Shown piece after piece: positions 7,670-15,245 of a DNA stretch of 42,833 bases. Below the pieces are notes generated by a model that had not been told where the DNA came from, made no database searches, and saw only the letters and a program-made list of their open reading frames with translations. How positions within the stretch are numbered: position 1 is the stretch's first letter; each line of letters starts with the position of its first letter. A program made the position numbers and the translations under genes. The DNA comes from a virus: IMG/VR virus record IMGVR_UViG_3300042476_000400, positions 1 through 42,833 of that record, one strand, 5' to 3'.

Positions 7670-8143
7670 ATGAAACCATTCTCACAGTGGAACTCCGCCG
7701 AAGTGCTTGCCCACAATGAGCGCATCTTGCAGCAACGAACCAAGAAGTCCGCCCCCATCGGACTCATTGCAGAGTCCATCCAGAAGGAGCAGTTGAAGAA
7801 GACTCAACGGCTGGACCGCAGGCCGATCCTTGAGGCGGAGATTCAACAGCAGATAGATGATTTCCTCAAGACTCAAAGCCATCGTTGCTGGTGGGACCGT
7901 AAGAGAATGGACCAGAAAACCAGCTCAAGGATCGGAGTCCCTGATTTTGTGGGAACAATCACCGCAGCTCCAGGTTCAATCGGGATTCCGTTCGGAATCG
8001 AAGTCAAACGCCCCGGCCAGAAGCCCACCCCAGAGCAACTCGGCGAGCTGGCCTGGATGCAGAAGGCCGGAGCAAAGACCGCCGTGGTGTTCTCCTGCGA
8101 CGAGGCAAAAGATTTTCTGCTAGGGTTGGTTGAAAAGAGTTGA
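7670..8143 (+). CDS. VRR-NUC domain nuclease
   Basis: A 157-residue protein. ATG 7670 lies 5 nt after the upstream stop. The C-terminal ~90 residues have the VRR-NUC/restriction-like core: GVPDFVGTI (catalytic Asp), then GIEVKRPGQKPTPEQ (the E-x-K pair) and a helix before AVVFSCDEA. Small phage VRR-NUC proteins are structure-specific nucleases, often resolvases. The N-terminal MKPFSQWNSAEVLAHNERI region is seen in related phage proteins. Its stop codon forms part of the next promoter. Confidence 0.85.
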   Translation: MKPFSQWNSAEVLAHNERILQQRTKKSAPIGLIAESIQKEQLKKTQRLDRRPILEAEIQQQIDDFLKTQSHRCWWDRKRMDQKTSSRIGVPDFVGTITAAPGSIGIPFGIEVKRPGQKPTPEQLGELAWMQKAGAKTAVVFSCDEAKDFLLGLVEKS

Positions 8144-8168
8144 CCTGAAGATTCCAGTATCATATTTG
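8140..8168 (+). promoter_or_regulatory. leaderless sigma70-like promoter
   Basis: TTGACC (8140-8145), 17-bp spacer, TATTTG (8163-8168), 11 nt to ATG 8180. Geometry and -10 region match the promoter at 5841. The TGA inside TTGACC is the stop codon of the VRR-NUC gene. Confidence 0.7.
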
Positions 8169-8179
8169 TGACCTCAACA

Positions 8180-8428
8180 ATGAAGAAGCAATCCTCCAAA
8201 AAGTTCTCCGAACACTACCTGTCGCCAATCCGCGCAGGATTGAAGGCTGGCATCACCGGCCAGATGCTCGCCGACGAATACCTCAAGATCACCGGCCAGA
8301 AGATTGCCAAGAGCGTCGTCTATCGGTGGCTGTGCAACAAGGGCGAGCCGGTGGAGCCGCTGCTGGGGAGTGGGCTCGCTTTGAAGGCGGCATTTGAGAG
8401 GTTGAAGGCTAGAAAGGCTGCTAAATGA
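8180..8428 (+). CDS. small HTH-like protein
   Basis: An 82-residue basic protein. ATG 8180 is preferred over GTG 8168 because the promoter -10 ends there. The segment TGQMLADEYLKITGQKIAKSVVYRWL has helix-turn-helix spacing, and both ends are Lys/Arg-rich. It may be a DNA-binding regulator. It is the first gene of a new transcript and overlaps the next gene in ATGA. Confidence 0.65.
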   Translation: MKKQSSKKFSEHYLSPIRAGLKAGITGQMLADEYLKITGQKIAKSVVYRWLCNKGEPVEPLLGSGLALKAAFERLKARKAAK

Positions 8429-8781
8429 AGACGACTGACGGCTTGGCTCTGCAAATCGCCTTCAAGCCGAATGACCTGCGGGCGGCGATTGTTGGCATCG
8501 TGGATGCGGCTCTTCAATACCACGGAGACATGTTCTGGCCGGACGAGCAAGCATTCAGCAACGTGCCTCCCGATTCGCGCAATGCCATCGGCAACGGATT
8601 TAAGGTTCTCCTCCGAGCCAACATCATTGAGAAGACCGGCGCTTGGAGGAACTCCCAGCGACCAGAGCAGAAGGGGCGCATCGTGTGGGGATGGCGCTTG
8701 AAGAGTCGAGCCTTGGCGGAGACGCTGCTGAAGAACCACAACGCGGCTACTTGGAAGGGTCAGATGGAGCTGTCGCTGTGA
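8425..8781 (+). CDS. hypothetical protein, possible winged helix
   Basis: A 118-residue protein from ATG 8425 (ATGA overlap). It reads like a small DNA-binding fold: helices around DLRAAIVGIVDAAL and AFSNVPPDSRNAIGNGFKVLLRANII, then a basic wing-like segment GRIVWGWRLKSR. No enzyme motif is seen and no named family is recognised. Confidence 0.65.
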   Translation: MKTTDGLALQIAFKPNDLRAAIVGIVDAALQYHGDMFWPDEQAFSNVPPDSRNAIGNGFKVLLRANIIEKTGAWRNSQRPEQKGRIVWGWRLKSRALAETLLKNHNAATWKGQMELSL

Positions 8782-9200
8782 GCCTCCGCCACGTCCACGT
8801 CACCAAGCAAGACGACGGCAAATACTGCCTGCTGGTTGGCCCTTACAAGTCTTTGGTTGGATACCAGACCGCCGAGGCCGCTGAATTGGATGTCATCACG
8901 AGAGACGGCAGAGGGTTCGGCCTGAACTACTGTCTGCACAAGCTGTCGCACAAGCGGGCTGTCGCTCTGGCAGTGAAGCTGGACGAATGGCTCATTGAGG
9001 TTGGTGCTTTCGAGCCTCGCGGGAAGGGTTCTGGCAAGCCCAGGCTTTCAGAGACTTCCTCCAAATATGCCGAAGCGATGGGCGTCAAGGTGAACTCGGT
9101 GAGGTCGCTTCCGAGGACGGTGGATGATGAGACATTTGCTCGCAACATGGAGGCTTCAGGAACCGCTGATGGGAGCCGCTTTTTGAGGGGGAGACATTGA
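8778..9200 (+). CDS. hypothetical protein
   Basis: A 140-residue protein. GTG 8778 overlaps the previous stop in GTGA; the frame is open further upstream, but that part lies inside the neighbouring gene. No recognised domain; the C-terminal third is basic and Ser/Thr-rich. It directly precedes the DNA methylase gene. Function unknown. Confidence 0.6.
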   Translation: MSLRHVHVTKQDDGKYCLLVGPYKSLVGYQTAEAAELDVITRDGRGFGLNYCLHKLSHKRAVALAVKLDEWLIEVGAFEPRGKGSGKPRLSETSSKYAEAMGVKVNSVRSLPRTVDDETFARNMEASGTADGSRFLRGRH

Positions 9201-9201
9201 G

Positions 9202-9699
9202 ATGAATGCTGCACAACTAATCAATCAGGACTCTGGCGACTACGAATACTACACGCCGCCATTCATCATTGAGGCTGCGAGGAAAACGCTTGGTAGGATT
9301 CATCTTGACCCAGCCTCAAGCGAAACCGCCAACCAGCTTGTTAGGGCGGAACGCTTTCTCTCCAGTAAGGGTTTAGAGATGCACTGGTATGGATCCGTGT
9401 TTATGAATCACCCGTTCAGCCGTGAGAACAATCCGCTCTGGATCAACAAGCTGGTTGGAAGCGTGTCGGATGGGGCTGTGTTTTCCGCCTGCTGCATCAC
9501 CTATGCCGCAACTTCAGAGCAATGGTTCCGTCCGCTGCTGGATTTTCCGCAGTGCTACCTGCAACCCCGCACCAACTACTTCCTACCGGATGGCTCCGTG
9601 AAGAAAGGCGTCACGAAAGGCTCCGTCGTCACCTACATGGGGCCGAACCTGAAGCGCTTCCGTGAGGCGTTTGCTGGATTGGGAGTGGTGAAGGTATGA
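9202..9699 (+). CDS. phage DNA N6-adenine methyltransferase (Dam-like)
   Basis: A 165-residue protein matching the phage DNA N-6-adenine-methyltransferase family: EYYTPPFIIEAAR at the N-terminus, IHLDPAS (36), then the catalytic loop. The expected NPPF/DPPY tetrad reads NHPF (69-72). Conserved downstream blocks NYFLPDG and KGSVVTYMGPN are present. Such enzymes methylate adenine in phage DNA, usually to evade restriction. It lies between a hypothetical gene and an SF2 helicase that starts inside its stop (ATGA). Confidence 0.82.
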   Translation: MNAAQLINQDSGDYEYYTPPFIIEAARKTLGRIHLDPASSETANQLVRAERFLSSKGLEMHWYGSVFMNHPFSRENNPLWINKLVGSVSDGAVFSACCITYAATSEQWFRPLLDFPQCYLQPRTNYFLPDGSVKKGVTKGSVVTYMGPNLKRFREAFAGLGVVKV

Positions 9700-10784
9700 G
9701 CTTTTCTGTAAGGCCGTATCAGCATCAAGCCGCAGAGTGGCTCTCACGGAGGAAGCGGGGGGCAATCATTTCTCCAGCAGGTTCAGGGAAAACTCTCATG
9801 CTGGCTTACGCTTTGGACATGGCCATCAAGAGCCGTGTGAGGGGGCGCAAGGTCCGCATCGGGTGGGTGGCAAATACCAAGGAGCAGTGCCAGCAGGCGC
9901 AGAAGGCAATGGACACCTTCCCGCTAGTTGCTAGGCAGGACATCCGCATCGCCTGCGCTGCGGCAGCTACCGACTGGAGCGACCGTGATGTTCTCATCAT
10001 TGATGAAGCTCATCACCTTGCAAGCGCACTCACATGGCAGTCCCAGGTTGAAACCTGCAAGGGCGCTCTGTGGCTGATGACGGCGACACCTCCTGAAGAC
10101 CCGGCTTTGATGGCGGTCCTGATGCGCTTCTGTGAGAAGTCCTACGTCATCTCCCGTGAAGATGTCGCCAATAATCTCGCTCCGGCAGTCGTCCGATGGC
10201 TCGACGCAACAGACCCCGGCTTAAAGGAGCCGATTGACCGGGAAATTGATCGAGTGGTTCGTATCAGGCAGCGCTATTGGAGTGGTGATCAAGGGCAACT
10301 GTGGGGGCAGGTTGCCTGGCAGGTGGTGGTAGAGATGGGTATTGTTGCAAACGTGGCACGAAACGCTGCCGCTATTGCTGCCGCGACCAACGACCGGCCT
10401 ACGCTGGTTCTCATCAATCAGGTGGAGCACGCACACGCGCTGGCCTCGCAAATACCCGGAGCGGTGCCTTGCTACTCAGCTATGGGGGCGAAGGCTCGCA
10501 GGCAAGTGCTTGATGATTTCTTGGCTGGTAAATGCAGGTGCTTGATTGCCAGCTCCCTCGCTGACGAGGGAATGGATCTGCCAAATGCAGAGGTTCTCGT
10601 GCTGGTAAGTGCAGGCAAGTCAGCAGCCAGAACGGAGCAGCGCACCGGGCGCGTGCTAAGACAGTTCTGTGGGAAAACAACCGCTGTGATTTACGACTTC
10701 AAAGACCTCTACCACCCACTACCAGCCAAGCACGCTAGATTGCGCGGAGAGCTTTACGGGAAACTCGGTTACACAATGGTTTGA
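9696..10784 (+). CDS. SF2 DEAH-type helicase/translocase
   Basis: A 362-residue protein. Walker A PAGSGKT (27-33), Walker B with DEAH (about 104), motif III LMTATPP (about 129), motif V ASSLADEGMDLP (about 285) and motif VI TEQRTGRVLRQ (about 318) define a compact superfamily 2 helicase of the UvsW/RecG-like or restriction-type class. No accessory nuclease domain is present. It could remodel forks or recombination intermediates. The stop codon lies inside the -35 of the next promoter. Confidence 0.9.
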   Translation: MSFSVRPYQHQAAEWLSRRKRGAIISPAGSGKTLMLAYALDMAIKSRVRGRKVRIGWVANTKEQCQQAQKAMDTFPLVARQDIRIACAAAATDWSDRDVLIIDEAHHLASALTWQSQVETCKGALWLMTATPPEDPALMAVLMRFCEKSYVISREDVANNLAPAVVRWLDATDPGLKEPIDREIDRVVRIRQRYWSGDQGQLWGQVAWQVVVEMGIVANVARNAAAIAAATNDRPTLVLINQVEHAHALASQIPGAVPCYSAMGAKARRQVLDDFLAGKCRCLIASSLADEGMDLPNAEVLVLVSAGKSAARTEQRTGRVLRQFCGKTTAVIYDFKDLYHPLPAKHARLRGELYGKLGYTMV

Positions 10785-10809
10785 CAACAACCGCTTGTTG
10801 ATATACAAC
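10781..10809 (+). promoter_or_regulatory. leaderless promoter before the HNH-like gene
   Basis: TTGACA (10781-10786), 17-bp spacer, TACAAC (10804-10809), 7 nt to ATG 10817. A better-looking TATACA (10802) would give a 15-bp spacer. The TGA of TTGACA is the helicase stop codon. Confidence 0.55.
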
Positions 10810-10816
10810 AGGCTCC

Positions 10817-11473
10817 ATGAGCAATGAATCACAGAGAGTTCAGCCGGAAGGGCGGTCGTGCCAAAACGCCTGCGAAAACATTAGCGGGCCGGTCCAATCT
10901 GGAGAAGGCCAGGGAGGCACTGGCAAAGCGACGCCTCCAAAACATTTCAATGCCACCCACGGGCTTACAAAGTCCCGTGAATACAAGACGTGGCTAAAGA
11001 TGAAGGAGCGATGCTACAACCCTCGTGCTATCAACTTCGAGCGATACGGAGCGCGTGGCATTACTGTCTGTGATGAGTGGAGAAACTGCTTTGAACAATT
11101 CCTTGCTGATATGGGGAACAAGCCTTCTCCGAAGCACAGCATTGAGAGGGTGGACAACATGGCTGGATACTCCAAAGAGAACTGTAAGTGGGTCACGATG
11201 AAGGAGCAGAATAGAAACCGTAGAAGCAACCACTACGTCGAATACAAGGGTCAAACCAAGTCCGCCGCACAGTGGGCGGAGGATTTGAAAATTCCACACC
11301 AAACTCTTTTGATACGGCTCAATGCTGGGTGGGCTGTTGATCTTGCTATGGAAACGCCAGTGTCGAATAGCAACCGATGGGTTGGTGTTCCTGAGCATTT
11401 GAGAAGCAGGTTCGCAAAGATTGCCAGAGCCTCGAAGAATCATCCCCACCCAACCAAGAACTTTGTTCCATGA
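10817..11473 (+). CDS. HNH/AP2-like phage endonuclease-type protein
   Basis: A 218-residue protein. The middle part follows a pattern common in phage proteins related to homing endonucleases: HGLTKSREYKTWLKMKERCYN, YGARGITVCDEW, then HSIERVDN and GYSKENCKWVTMKEQNRNRR. The His/Asp/Asn pattern in this block resembles an HNH core. The first ~45 residues are low-complexity and the C-terminus is basic. It is the head of its own transcript, as expected of a mobile gene that brings its own promoter. It may be a homing nuclease, but activity is not certain. Confidence 0.72.
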   Translation: MSNESQRVQPEGRSCQNACENISGPVQSGEGQGGTGKATPPKHFNATHGLTKSREYKTWLKMKERCYNPRAINFERYGARGITVCDEWRNCFEQFLADMGNKPSPKHSIERVDNMAGYSKENCKWVTMKEQNRNRRSNHYVEYKGQTKSAAQWAEDLKIPHQTLLIRLNAGWAVDLAMETPVSNSNRWVGVPEHLRSRFAKIARASKNHPHPTKNFVP

Positions 11474-11562
11474 AACTCCTTTTCCTCCTTGGCATCCTCC
11501 TCTGCATCGTGCTATCAACAGCCATCGCTTTTGCGAGCCTCCCTGGCCGCGACCGCGATTAG
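11470..11562 (+). CDS. 30-residue single-span membrane peptide
   Basis: A 30-codon frame from ATG 11470 (ATGA overlap with the previous gene) to TAG 11562. MKLLFLLGILLCIVLSTAIA is one hydrophobic span, followed by a short charged tail GRDRD. It could be a tiny membrane protein or a signal-peptide-like remnant. It is the last gene before the terminator. It was too short for ordinary gene calling. Confidence 0.55.
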   Translation: MKLLFLLGILLCIVLSTAIAFASLPGRDRD

Positions 11563-11647
11563 ACAAATCGTGAGTGTCGAACTTTGACAGCGTTTCTCAT
11601 ACGCCCCTAGCTGGCAGGTCAGTCAGTGTCAGGCAACCACGAAGACC

Positions 11648-11688
11648 AAAAACCCGGCAGGGTAATTCCTGCCGGGTCATTCTTTCCC
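11648..11688. terminator. bidirectional intrinsic terminator
   Basis: ACCCGGCAGG (11652-11661), 6-nt loop, CCTGCCGGGT (11668-11677). Five A residues precede it and a T-rich TCATTCTTT follows, so it can end both the plus-strand block and the convergent minus-strand block. Confidence 0.8.
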
Positions 11689-11707
11689 GCCTGTAGTTCG
11701 CGCCGGG

Positions 11708-12010
11708 TCAGGTGATTTTGTAGGCTGCTCTGGTAGCGCCGACGAAAGTAGCCCGCGCTTTGCGAATCTTCTGGTGGGTGCTGGCTCCCATCAATATCCG
11801 CTTCAAGGCGTAGTCCTCCGCGATTTCCTTCCAAGCGTCAGGAATGGCCAGCGCCACGCGGGCGTTTAGGCGGGACCGCTTCCAGACGAGGTAGATGATG
11901 CGCTCAGAGTGCGGTCCTGCGAGGTGTTCAAGAGTCCGCTTGGTCGGGTTGTTCATCACGAGTCCCCTGGCGACGAGTGAGGCTGTGTAGTTGAGATCTT
12001 TGGGGGTCAT
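11708..12010 (-). CDS. hypothetical basic protein
   Basis: A 100-residue, Arg/Lys/Ala-rich protein, the last gene of the minus-strand accessory block before the terminator. Its ATG overlaps the upstream stop in ATGA. Predicted mostly helical; no recognised motif. Function unknown. Confidence 0.65.
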   Translation of the reverse strand: MTPKDLNYTASLVARGLVMNNPTKRTLEHLAGPHSERIIYLVWKRSRLNARVALAIPDAWKEIAEDYALKRILMGASTHQKIRKARATFVGATRAAYKIT

Positions 12011-12222
12011 TGAGGGGAAGCCCCGTGTCGGGGCAGGCTGATTTTCTTGCCTTCGATGTTGAGCCCGTAGAACTGCGCTTCTAGGTCAATGCACCGCTGG
12101 CAGATCCACGAGGAGCACTTCATTCGGACGGCTGGGGATCCGCAGTCACAGGTGTAGCGGGAAGGGTTGGCCAGCTTCTCTTTCCGCAGTTCCTTCTGGC
12201 GGGCGTATTGGTCAGGTTTCAC
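12007..12222 (-). CDS. zinc-finger hypothetical protein
   Basis: A 71-residue protein with GTG start (12222). CDCGSPAVRMKC and ICQRC give a four-plus-cysteine zinc-binding pattern, with a basic N-terminus (KELRKEKLA). It overlaps the upstream gene by 11 nt. Likely a small nucleic-acid- or protein-binding zinc protein; no family name. Confidence 0.65.
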   Translation of the reverse strand: MKPDQYARQKELRKEKLANPSRYTCDCGSPAVRMKCSSWICQRCIDLEAQFYGLNIEGKKISLPRHGASPQ

Positions 12223-12370
12223 GGATGAAAGGCTGCACGGGTTTTTCGGTCGGGTCAGGAATGTTCAGGAGTTCATCCTCGGAGATGGTCCCGGTGGCGA
12301 TGTAGTTGCGGAACCAGGCTTCCGAGCGTTTCCGAAGGGCTTCCGCTTCGTCGTGGGCGGTGGTTTTCAT
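12212..12370 (-). CDS. 52-residue hypothetical protein
   Basis: A short frame from ATG 12370 to TGA 12212. The start overlaps the upstream stop as ATGA, and the 3' end overlaps the zinc-finger gene by 11 nt. The protein is acidic and helical (KTTAHDEAEALRKRSEAWF, then SEDELLNIPDP). Its fit into the coupled operon is the main support. Function unknown. Confidence 0.6.
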   Translation of the reverse strand: MKTTAHDEAEALRKRSEAWFRNYIATGTISEDELLNIPDPTEKPVQPFIRET

Positions 12371-12591
12371 GGTGTTTTCGAGCGTTTCTTCTGCCAGTGG
12401 TAGCCTTTTCGGAGGGCGTCGAGGAGGGTCTTGTTGCGAGCGGTCAGGGAGGCATAGCTTCGGCCAGCCTTAAACATCTCCCGGCCACGGGCAAAGGCTG
12501 ATTCGGTATCTGAACCGGCTCCGCAGTCACCCCTCACTTCAAGGGGCTTGTGATAGCGGGGGCCGTTGTAGATTTCCTCGTGGTGCCTCAC
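12367..12591 (-). CDS. hypothetical basic protein
   Basis: A 74-residue protein. GTG 12591 was chosen because it overlaps the upstream stop in GTGA; the longer frame runs through the neighbour. The C-terminal part (ARGREMFKAGRSYASLTARN, ending KKRSKTP) is basic. No recognised domain. Confidence 0.6.
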   Translation of the reverse strand: MRHHEEIYNGPRYHKPLEVRGDCGAGSDTESAFARGREMFKAGRSYASLTARNKTLLDALRKGYHWQKKRSKTP

Positions 12592-12890
12592 TTGGCACCT
12601 CCCGTAGCTTTGGCGATGGCAGCGTCCTTCAACTCGCCCAACCACCGCTTCATGCTTTTCCCGTCAGATGTTCCAGTGTAGCCAGCCTGCCGGAACTCTG
12701 GAAGGCTGGACTCGCAGAGGTAACGACTGTGAAATGTAAGATCCAACTCCAACGCGGCCAACAAGTCAGGCGATGCCTCGAACAACTTCCCGTAGGCTTT
12801 CCCGGCCTCGTCGTTGGTGAAGGTTGCGAGTCTGGTGCGGTATTTGTCGGGACCATTGATCCCGAATCCGTCGAAACTAAGTTGGCTCAT
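12588..12890 (-). CDS. hypothetical protein
   Basis: A 100-residue protein from ATG 12890, preceded by TAGGAAAACATT and a GC-rich hairpin leader. It has an aromatic-rich N-terminus, a central SPDLLAALELDLTF helix and a C-terminal Ala/Lys-rich helix. The segment SPDLLAALE recurs in small phage proteins of unknown role. Confidence 0.65.
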   Translation of the reverse strand: MSQLSFDGFGINGPDKYRTRLATFTNDEAGKAYGKLFEASPDLLAALELDLTFHSRYLCESSLPEFRQAGYTGTSDGKSMKRWLGELKDAAIAKATGGAK

Positions 12891-12969
12891 AATGTTTTCC
12901 TATCAGTTGTTTTCCGGCCCGTAATTGAGCGCGGACTACTCCCGCCTGTCACGCGGGAGGTGTCCATTC
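12891..12969 (-). promoter_or_regulatory. GC-hairpin leader upstream of the 12890 gene
   Basis: An 80-bp non-coding leader. CTCCCGC (12939-12945) pairs with GCGGGAG (12953-12959) across a 7-nt loop, followed on the minus strand by an A-rich stretch and the start codon. Similar hairpin-then-A-rich leaders precede other genes of this block. Confidence 0.45.
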
Positions 12970-13065
12970 TCAGAGTCCTTTGTCGTGATTGTCGTCCTTC
13001 CAGTTGAAGAGCCAAGCGACGGCTCCAAAGAGAAGCCATGAGGCGAATTCTAGGAGGGGTTTCAC
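12970..13065 (-). CDS. 31-residue single-span membrane peptide
   Basis: A frame from GTG 13065 (GTGA overlap with the upstream gene) to TGA 12970. LLEFASWLLFGAVAWLF forms one membrane span, followed by a charged NWKDDNHDKGL tail. It was too short for ordinary gene calling. Overlap and composition support it. Function unknown. Confidence 0.55.
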   Translation of the reverse strand: MKPLLEFASWLLFGAVAWLFNWKDDNHDKGL

Positions 13066-13319
13066 TTGGAAGCCTTCCGCACACGCTGCCGCTTTGGAAT
13101 GCAAACCAAGGAGGAGGTTAGTTCAGGCGCGTATTGTTTGCTTGCCCCCATAAAATAGACGCCTGGAACACTGGCCAAGAGCTTGGCCCGCGTCTCCCCT
13201 GAGAGGGTGTCGCCTTTGTAGTAATCCGCAACCTTGCGGTTGCCTTCGCTGATAGTGCCGAATTCATACCAGCGGAACCCAGCGGCTTCAAGTGCTTGCA
13301 TAAGGCTGAAGGTGTTCAC
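13062..13319 (-). CDS. hypothetical protein
   Basis: An 85-residue protein; GTG 13319 overlaps the upstream stop (GTGA). NTFSLMQALEAAGFRWYEFG starts a compact domain, and the C-terminus is basic (KRQRVRKASK). No recognised family or membrane segment. Confidence 0.6.
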   Translation of the reverse strand: MNTFSLMQALEAAGFRWYEFGTISEGNRKVADYYKGDTLSGETRAKLLASVPGVYFMGASKQYAPELTSSLVCIPKRQRVRKASK

Positions 13320-13711
13320 AGAGAACCCCCTTTCAGATCCCACAACTCCAGATAGTCCTGCATAACCAGCTTGCGGCAATCCTCTGGCAAGTCTCCAAAA
13401 GGAATCCGCCTGCCAAGATGATTCTTGCGCCCCATCGCAGCGGGGAAGCCCCAGCGGTCAACGTCGCAAGGTTTGTTTCTGGTTTCGCCGTGCTGGCCGA
13501 AGCCTTGAGGGTGAAATGGGGCGGAGTTCATGGCGAGGTATGGCCAAACGCGATCAATCCTGGCGGAAGCGTGCCGCCCGCTGAAGACGACGGTGTAACG
13601 GTCAATCGTCCCTTCTGGCTGGCTTGGTCCACCGTTGTCGTAACAGCGGACGTATTTAGGGACGCCTCCGGGGAGAAGGCTTTCAAGGCGCTTTTTGGTG
13701 CGTGTAGGCAT
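13316..13711 (-). CDS. conserved phage hypothetical protein (PFHPQGFGQHGE type)
   Basis: A 131-residue protein from ATG 13711; an upstream extension would run into the neighbour in another frame. It contains DRYTVVFSGR, APFHPQGFGQHGE, HLGRRIPFGDLPEDCRKLV and DYLELWDL, a set that recurs in short proteins of phages, prophages and plasmids. The role of that family is unknown. Basic N-terminus. Confidence 0.75.
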   Translation of the reverse strand: MPTRTKKRLESLLPGGVPKYVRCYDNGGPSQPEGTIDRYTVVFSGRHASARIDRVWPYLAMNSAPFHPQGFGQHGETRNKPCDVDRWGFPAAMGRKNHLGRRIPFGDLPEDCRKLVMQDYLELWDLKGGSL

Positions 13712-13724
13712 ATGGTTTGATTGG

Positions 13725-14387
13725 TTAGGCGAGTTCCCCGTCTTCCGTGAACTCGTATTCGTTGGCGATGATCGACTCGTCCACCTGCTCGTCGGAACGG
13801 GTGTATTCGTATTCCTTCTCAAGCTGCCGATAGATCCAGCGCATGAAGTCCCGCGCAGCTTCGGCAAGTTCGCTTTCCGCATCCTCCGCACGGGTGGCTT
13901 GCTCGTCCGTCAATTCGTAACCATTGCCCAAGGTGAAGTCGAATTCGACGGAGTGCTCGTGGGTGTAGCGGCCACGGTGCGCGACTTGGAATTCAGCGCA
14001 GGGGAATTCAGCGGCCAGCCTTTCAAACTCTCCCGCAATGCGCTTCACCTCCCGGCATTGCTCCGAGTCGCCGACGTGCGCGGCCACTGCCCTTGGCTTC
14101 ACGTTGCAAGCGTGCCAGTCACCTTCAAAACAAGCCCCGTCACCCTGGCTCCAAAAGCCGGACCAGTAGATTGCAGGCTCCTGACGTGTGCCGCCACCCA
14201 TTAGCCGAACGCAACGCTTCCGCAGATCAATTCCCATCAGGTCCGCGATTGCGGCCGCGTCCTCAATAACGGACTCCGCGAAGAAGTTATCCCCGTCCAG
14301 TCCCCGCCGATACCATTCGCGGGCTCGCTCTTTGGCAGCGTCACCTAGTTCGGTGAACTCAAAAACCGTCGTTTCGATTGTTCTCAT
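13725..14387 (-). CDS. conserved phage/plasmid protein (YWSGFWSQGDGACFEG type)
   Basis: A 220-residue acidic protein with FTELGDAAKERAREWYRRG near the N-terminus and YWSGFWSQGDGACFEGDW near residue 75. This pair is seen in a widespread phage/plasmid family, sometimes loosely labelled antitoxin-like without proof. SD GAAGGAAAAACT precedes ATG 14387. It follows a hairpin leader (14388-14482). Role unknown. Confidence 0.78.
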   Translation of the reverse strand: MRTIETTVFEFTELGDAAKERAREWYRRGLDGDNFFAESVIEDAAAIADLMGIDLRKRCVRLMGGGTRQEPAIYWSGFWSQGDGACFEGDWHACNVKPRAVAAHVGDSEQCREVKRIAGEFERLAAEFPCAEFQVAHRGRYTHEHSVEFDFTLGNGYELTDEQATRAEDAESELAEAARDFMRWIYRQLEKEYEYTRSDEQVDESIIANEYEFTEDGELA

Positions 14388-14482
14388 AGTTTTTCCTTCA
14401 ATTTGCCCGCACAGAATAGCGCGGGGAGCGGTATCCCGCCCGGTGAACCGCAGGCGACTGCGCCCCGGCTCAACGGGAGGGA
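14388..14482 (-). promoter_or_regulatory. GC-rich hairpin leader upstream of the 14387 gene
   Basis: A 95-bp gap without a gene. On the minus strand GCGGT...ACCGC and CGGTTCACCG-type inverted repeats precede an A-rich SD region. It resembles the leaders at 12891, 15148 and 15984. Confidence 0.4.
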
Positions 14483-14665
14483 CTACTGCGCGGTGAACTC
14501 CATCTTGGTACCCTTTCGGATTTGCGCTGGTGTCCGGCTTGAATTGAACGCTTCGCAGCGTCGCCTTGCCTCGTCCAGAGTTAGACCGTAGGCATCAGAA
14601 ATCTTCCGCGCCCTGGCAAAGGTTTTCCAGTTGGTAGCGTTGCGCCTAAATGTTTTGAAAAGCAT
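14483..14665 (-). CDS. small conserved basic protein (GTKMEFT type)
   Basis: A 60-residue protein: TNWKTFARARK, then GLTLDEARRRCEAFN, and ending TPAQIRKGTKMEFTAQ. This pattern recurs in small proteins of proteobacterial phages and plasmids. Highly basic, helical, no membrane segment. No Shine-Dalgarno is evident before ATG 14665. Function unknown. Confidence 0.7.
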   Translation of the reverse strand: MLFKTFRRNATNWKTFARARKISDAYGLTLDEARRRCEAFNSSRTPAQIRKGTKMEFTAQ

Positions 14666-14676
14666 AGATCAAAAGG

Positions 14677-15147
14677 TTAGATCCAACGATGCTTCAAGGC
14701 ATAACCGCCGTCGGTATCCCGTCCAGACGTGTCGCCATTACGCCCCACGCCGTCAACCTTGAATCCGTCGGGGTAAAGGGACCGGGACAAGCAATAGACA
14801 AGGTGCCAGCCCATATCCATTCCACAGCCGCCGACAATAACCCCGCCGTCCCTTTCGTGCCGCCGATAGTCCAGAGCCGTCGCCACCCACCCCGACACGT
14901 CCAAAATGCCGCATTCCTTGTCAGGAATCAGCACAGAGATCCGCCGCGACATTCCAGAGCCGGAGACGTGGCGCAGAATGGTGAAGGCGGTGCTCCCTAC
15001 GGGTAGCAACTTCCGCAGCTTCTCCCGCGCTTGTTCCCGATACGCTTCCTTGCCAGCTTTGGCCGACATGGGCTTTGCCTCGGTCCAGATTTCAGGGGAA
15101 TCGGTTTGAATGACCGTCCCATCTGTCAGCTGCATATACTTTGCCAT
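14677..15147 (-). CDS. conserved phage/plasmid hypothetical protein (GMDMGWHLVY type)
   Basis: A 156-residue protein. ATG 15147 has AAAGGGCAAAG upstream; the frame stays open further but is then low-complexity. Conserved-looking blocks are AFTILRHVSGSGMSRRISV, GCGMDMGWHLVYCLSRSL and YALKHRWI, as in a common phage/plasmid family of unknown role. No catalytic motif is certain. Confidence 0.75.
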   Translation of the reverse strand: MAKYMQLTDGTVIQTDSPEIWTEAKPMSAKAGKEAYREQAREKLRKLLPVGSTAFTILRHVSGSGMSRRISVLIPDKECGILDVSGWVATALDYRRHERDGGVIVGGCGMDMGWHLVYCLSRSLYPDGFKVDGVGRNGDTSGRDTDGGYALKHRWI

Positions 15148-15245
15148 AACTTTGCCCTTTATTTTGACCGTCTCGCGGTTACTGGCCGCGCTTGCGCTTG
15201 ATTGCGCCTCCCGCCCTCCCCAGAAGGGAAGGGCGGACGGGGGAA
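15148..15245 (-). promoter_or_regulatory. GC-hairpin leader upstream of the 15147 gene
   Basis: On the minus strand CGCGG-CCAGTAA-CCGCG forms a hairpin about 30 nt before ATG. A long inverted repeat of CCGTCCGCCCTTCCC type with GGGGAGGGCGG lies upstream. No coding frame is convincing in this 98-bp gap. Confidence 0.45.
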
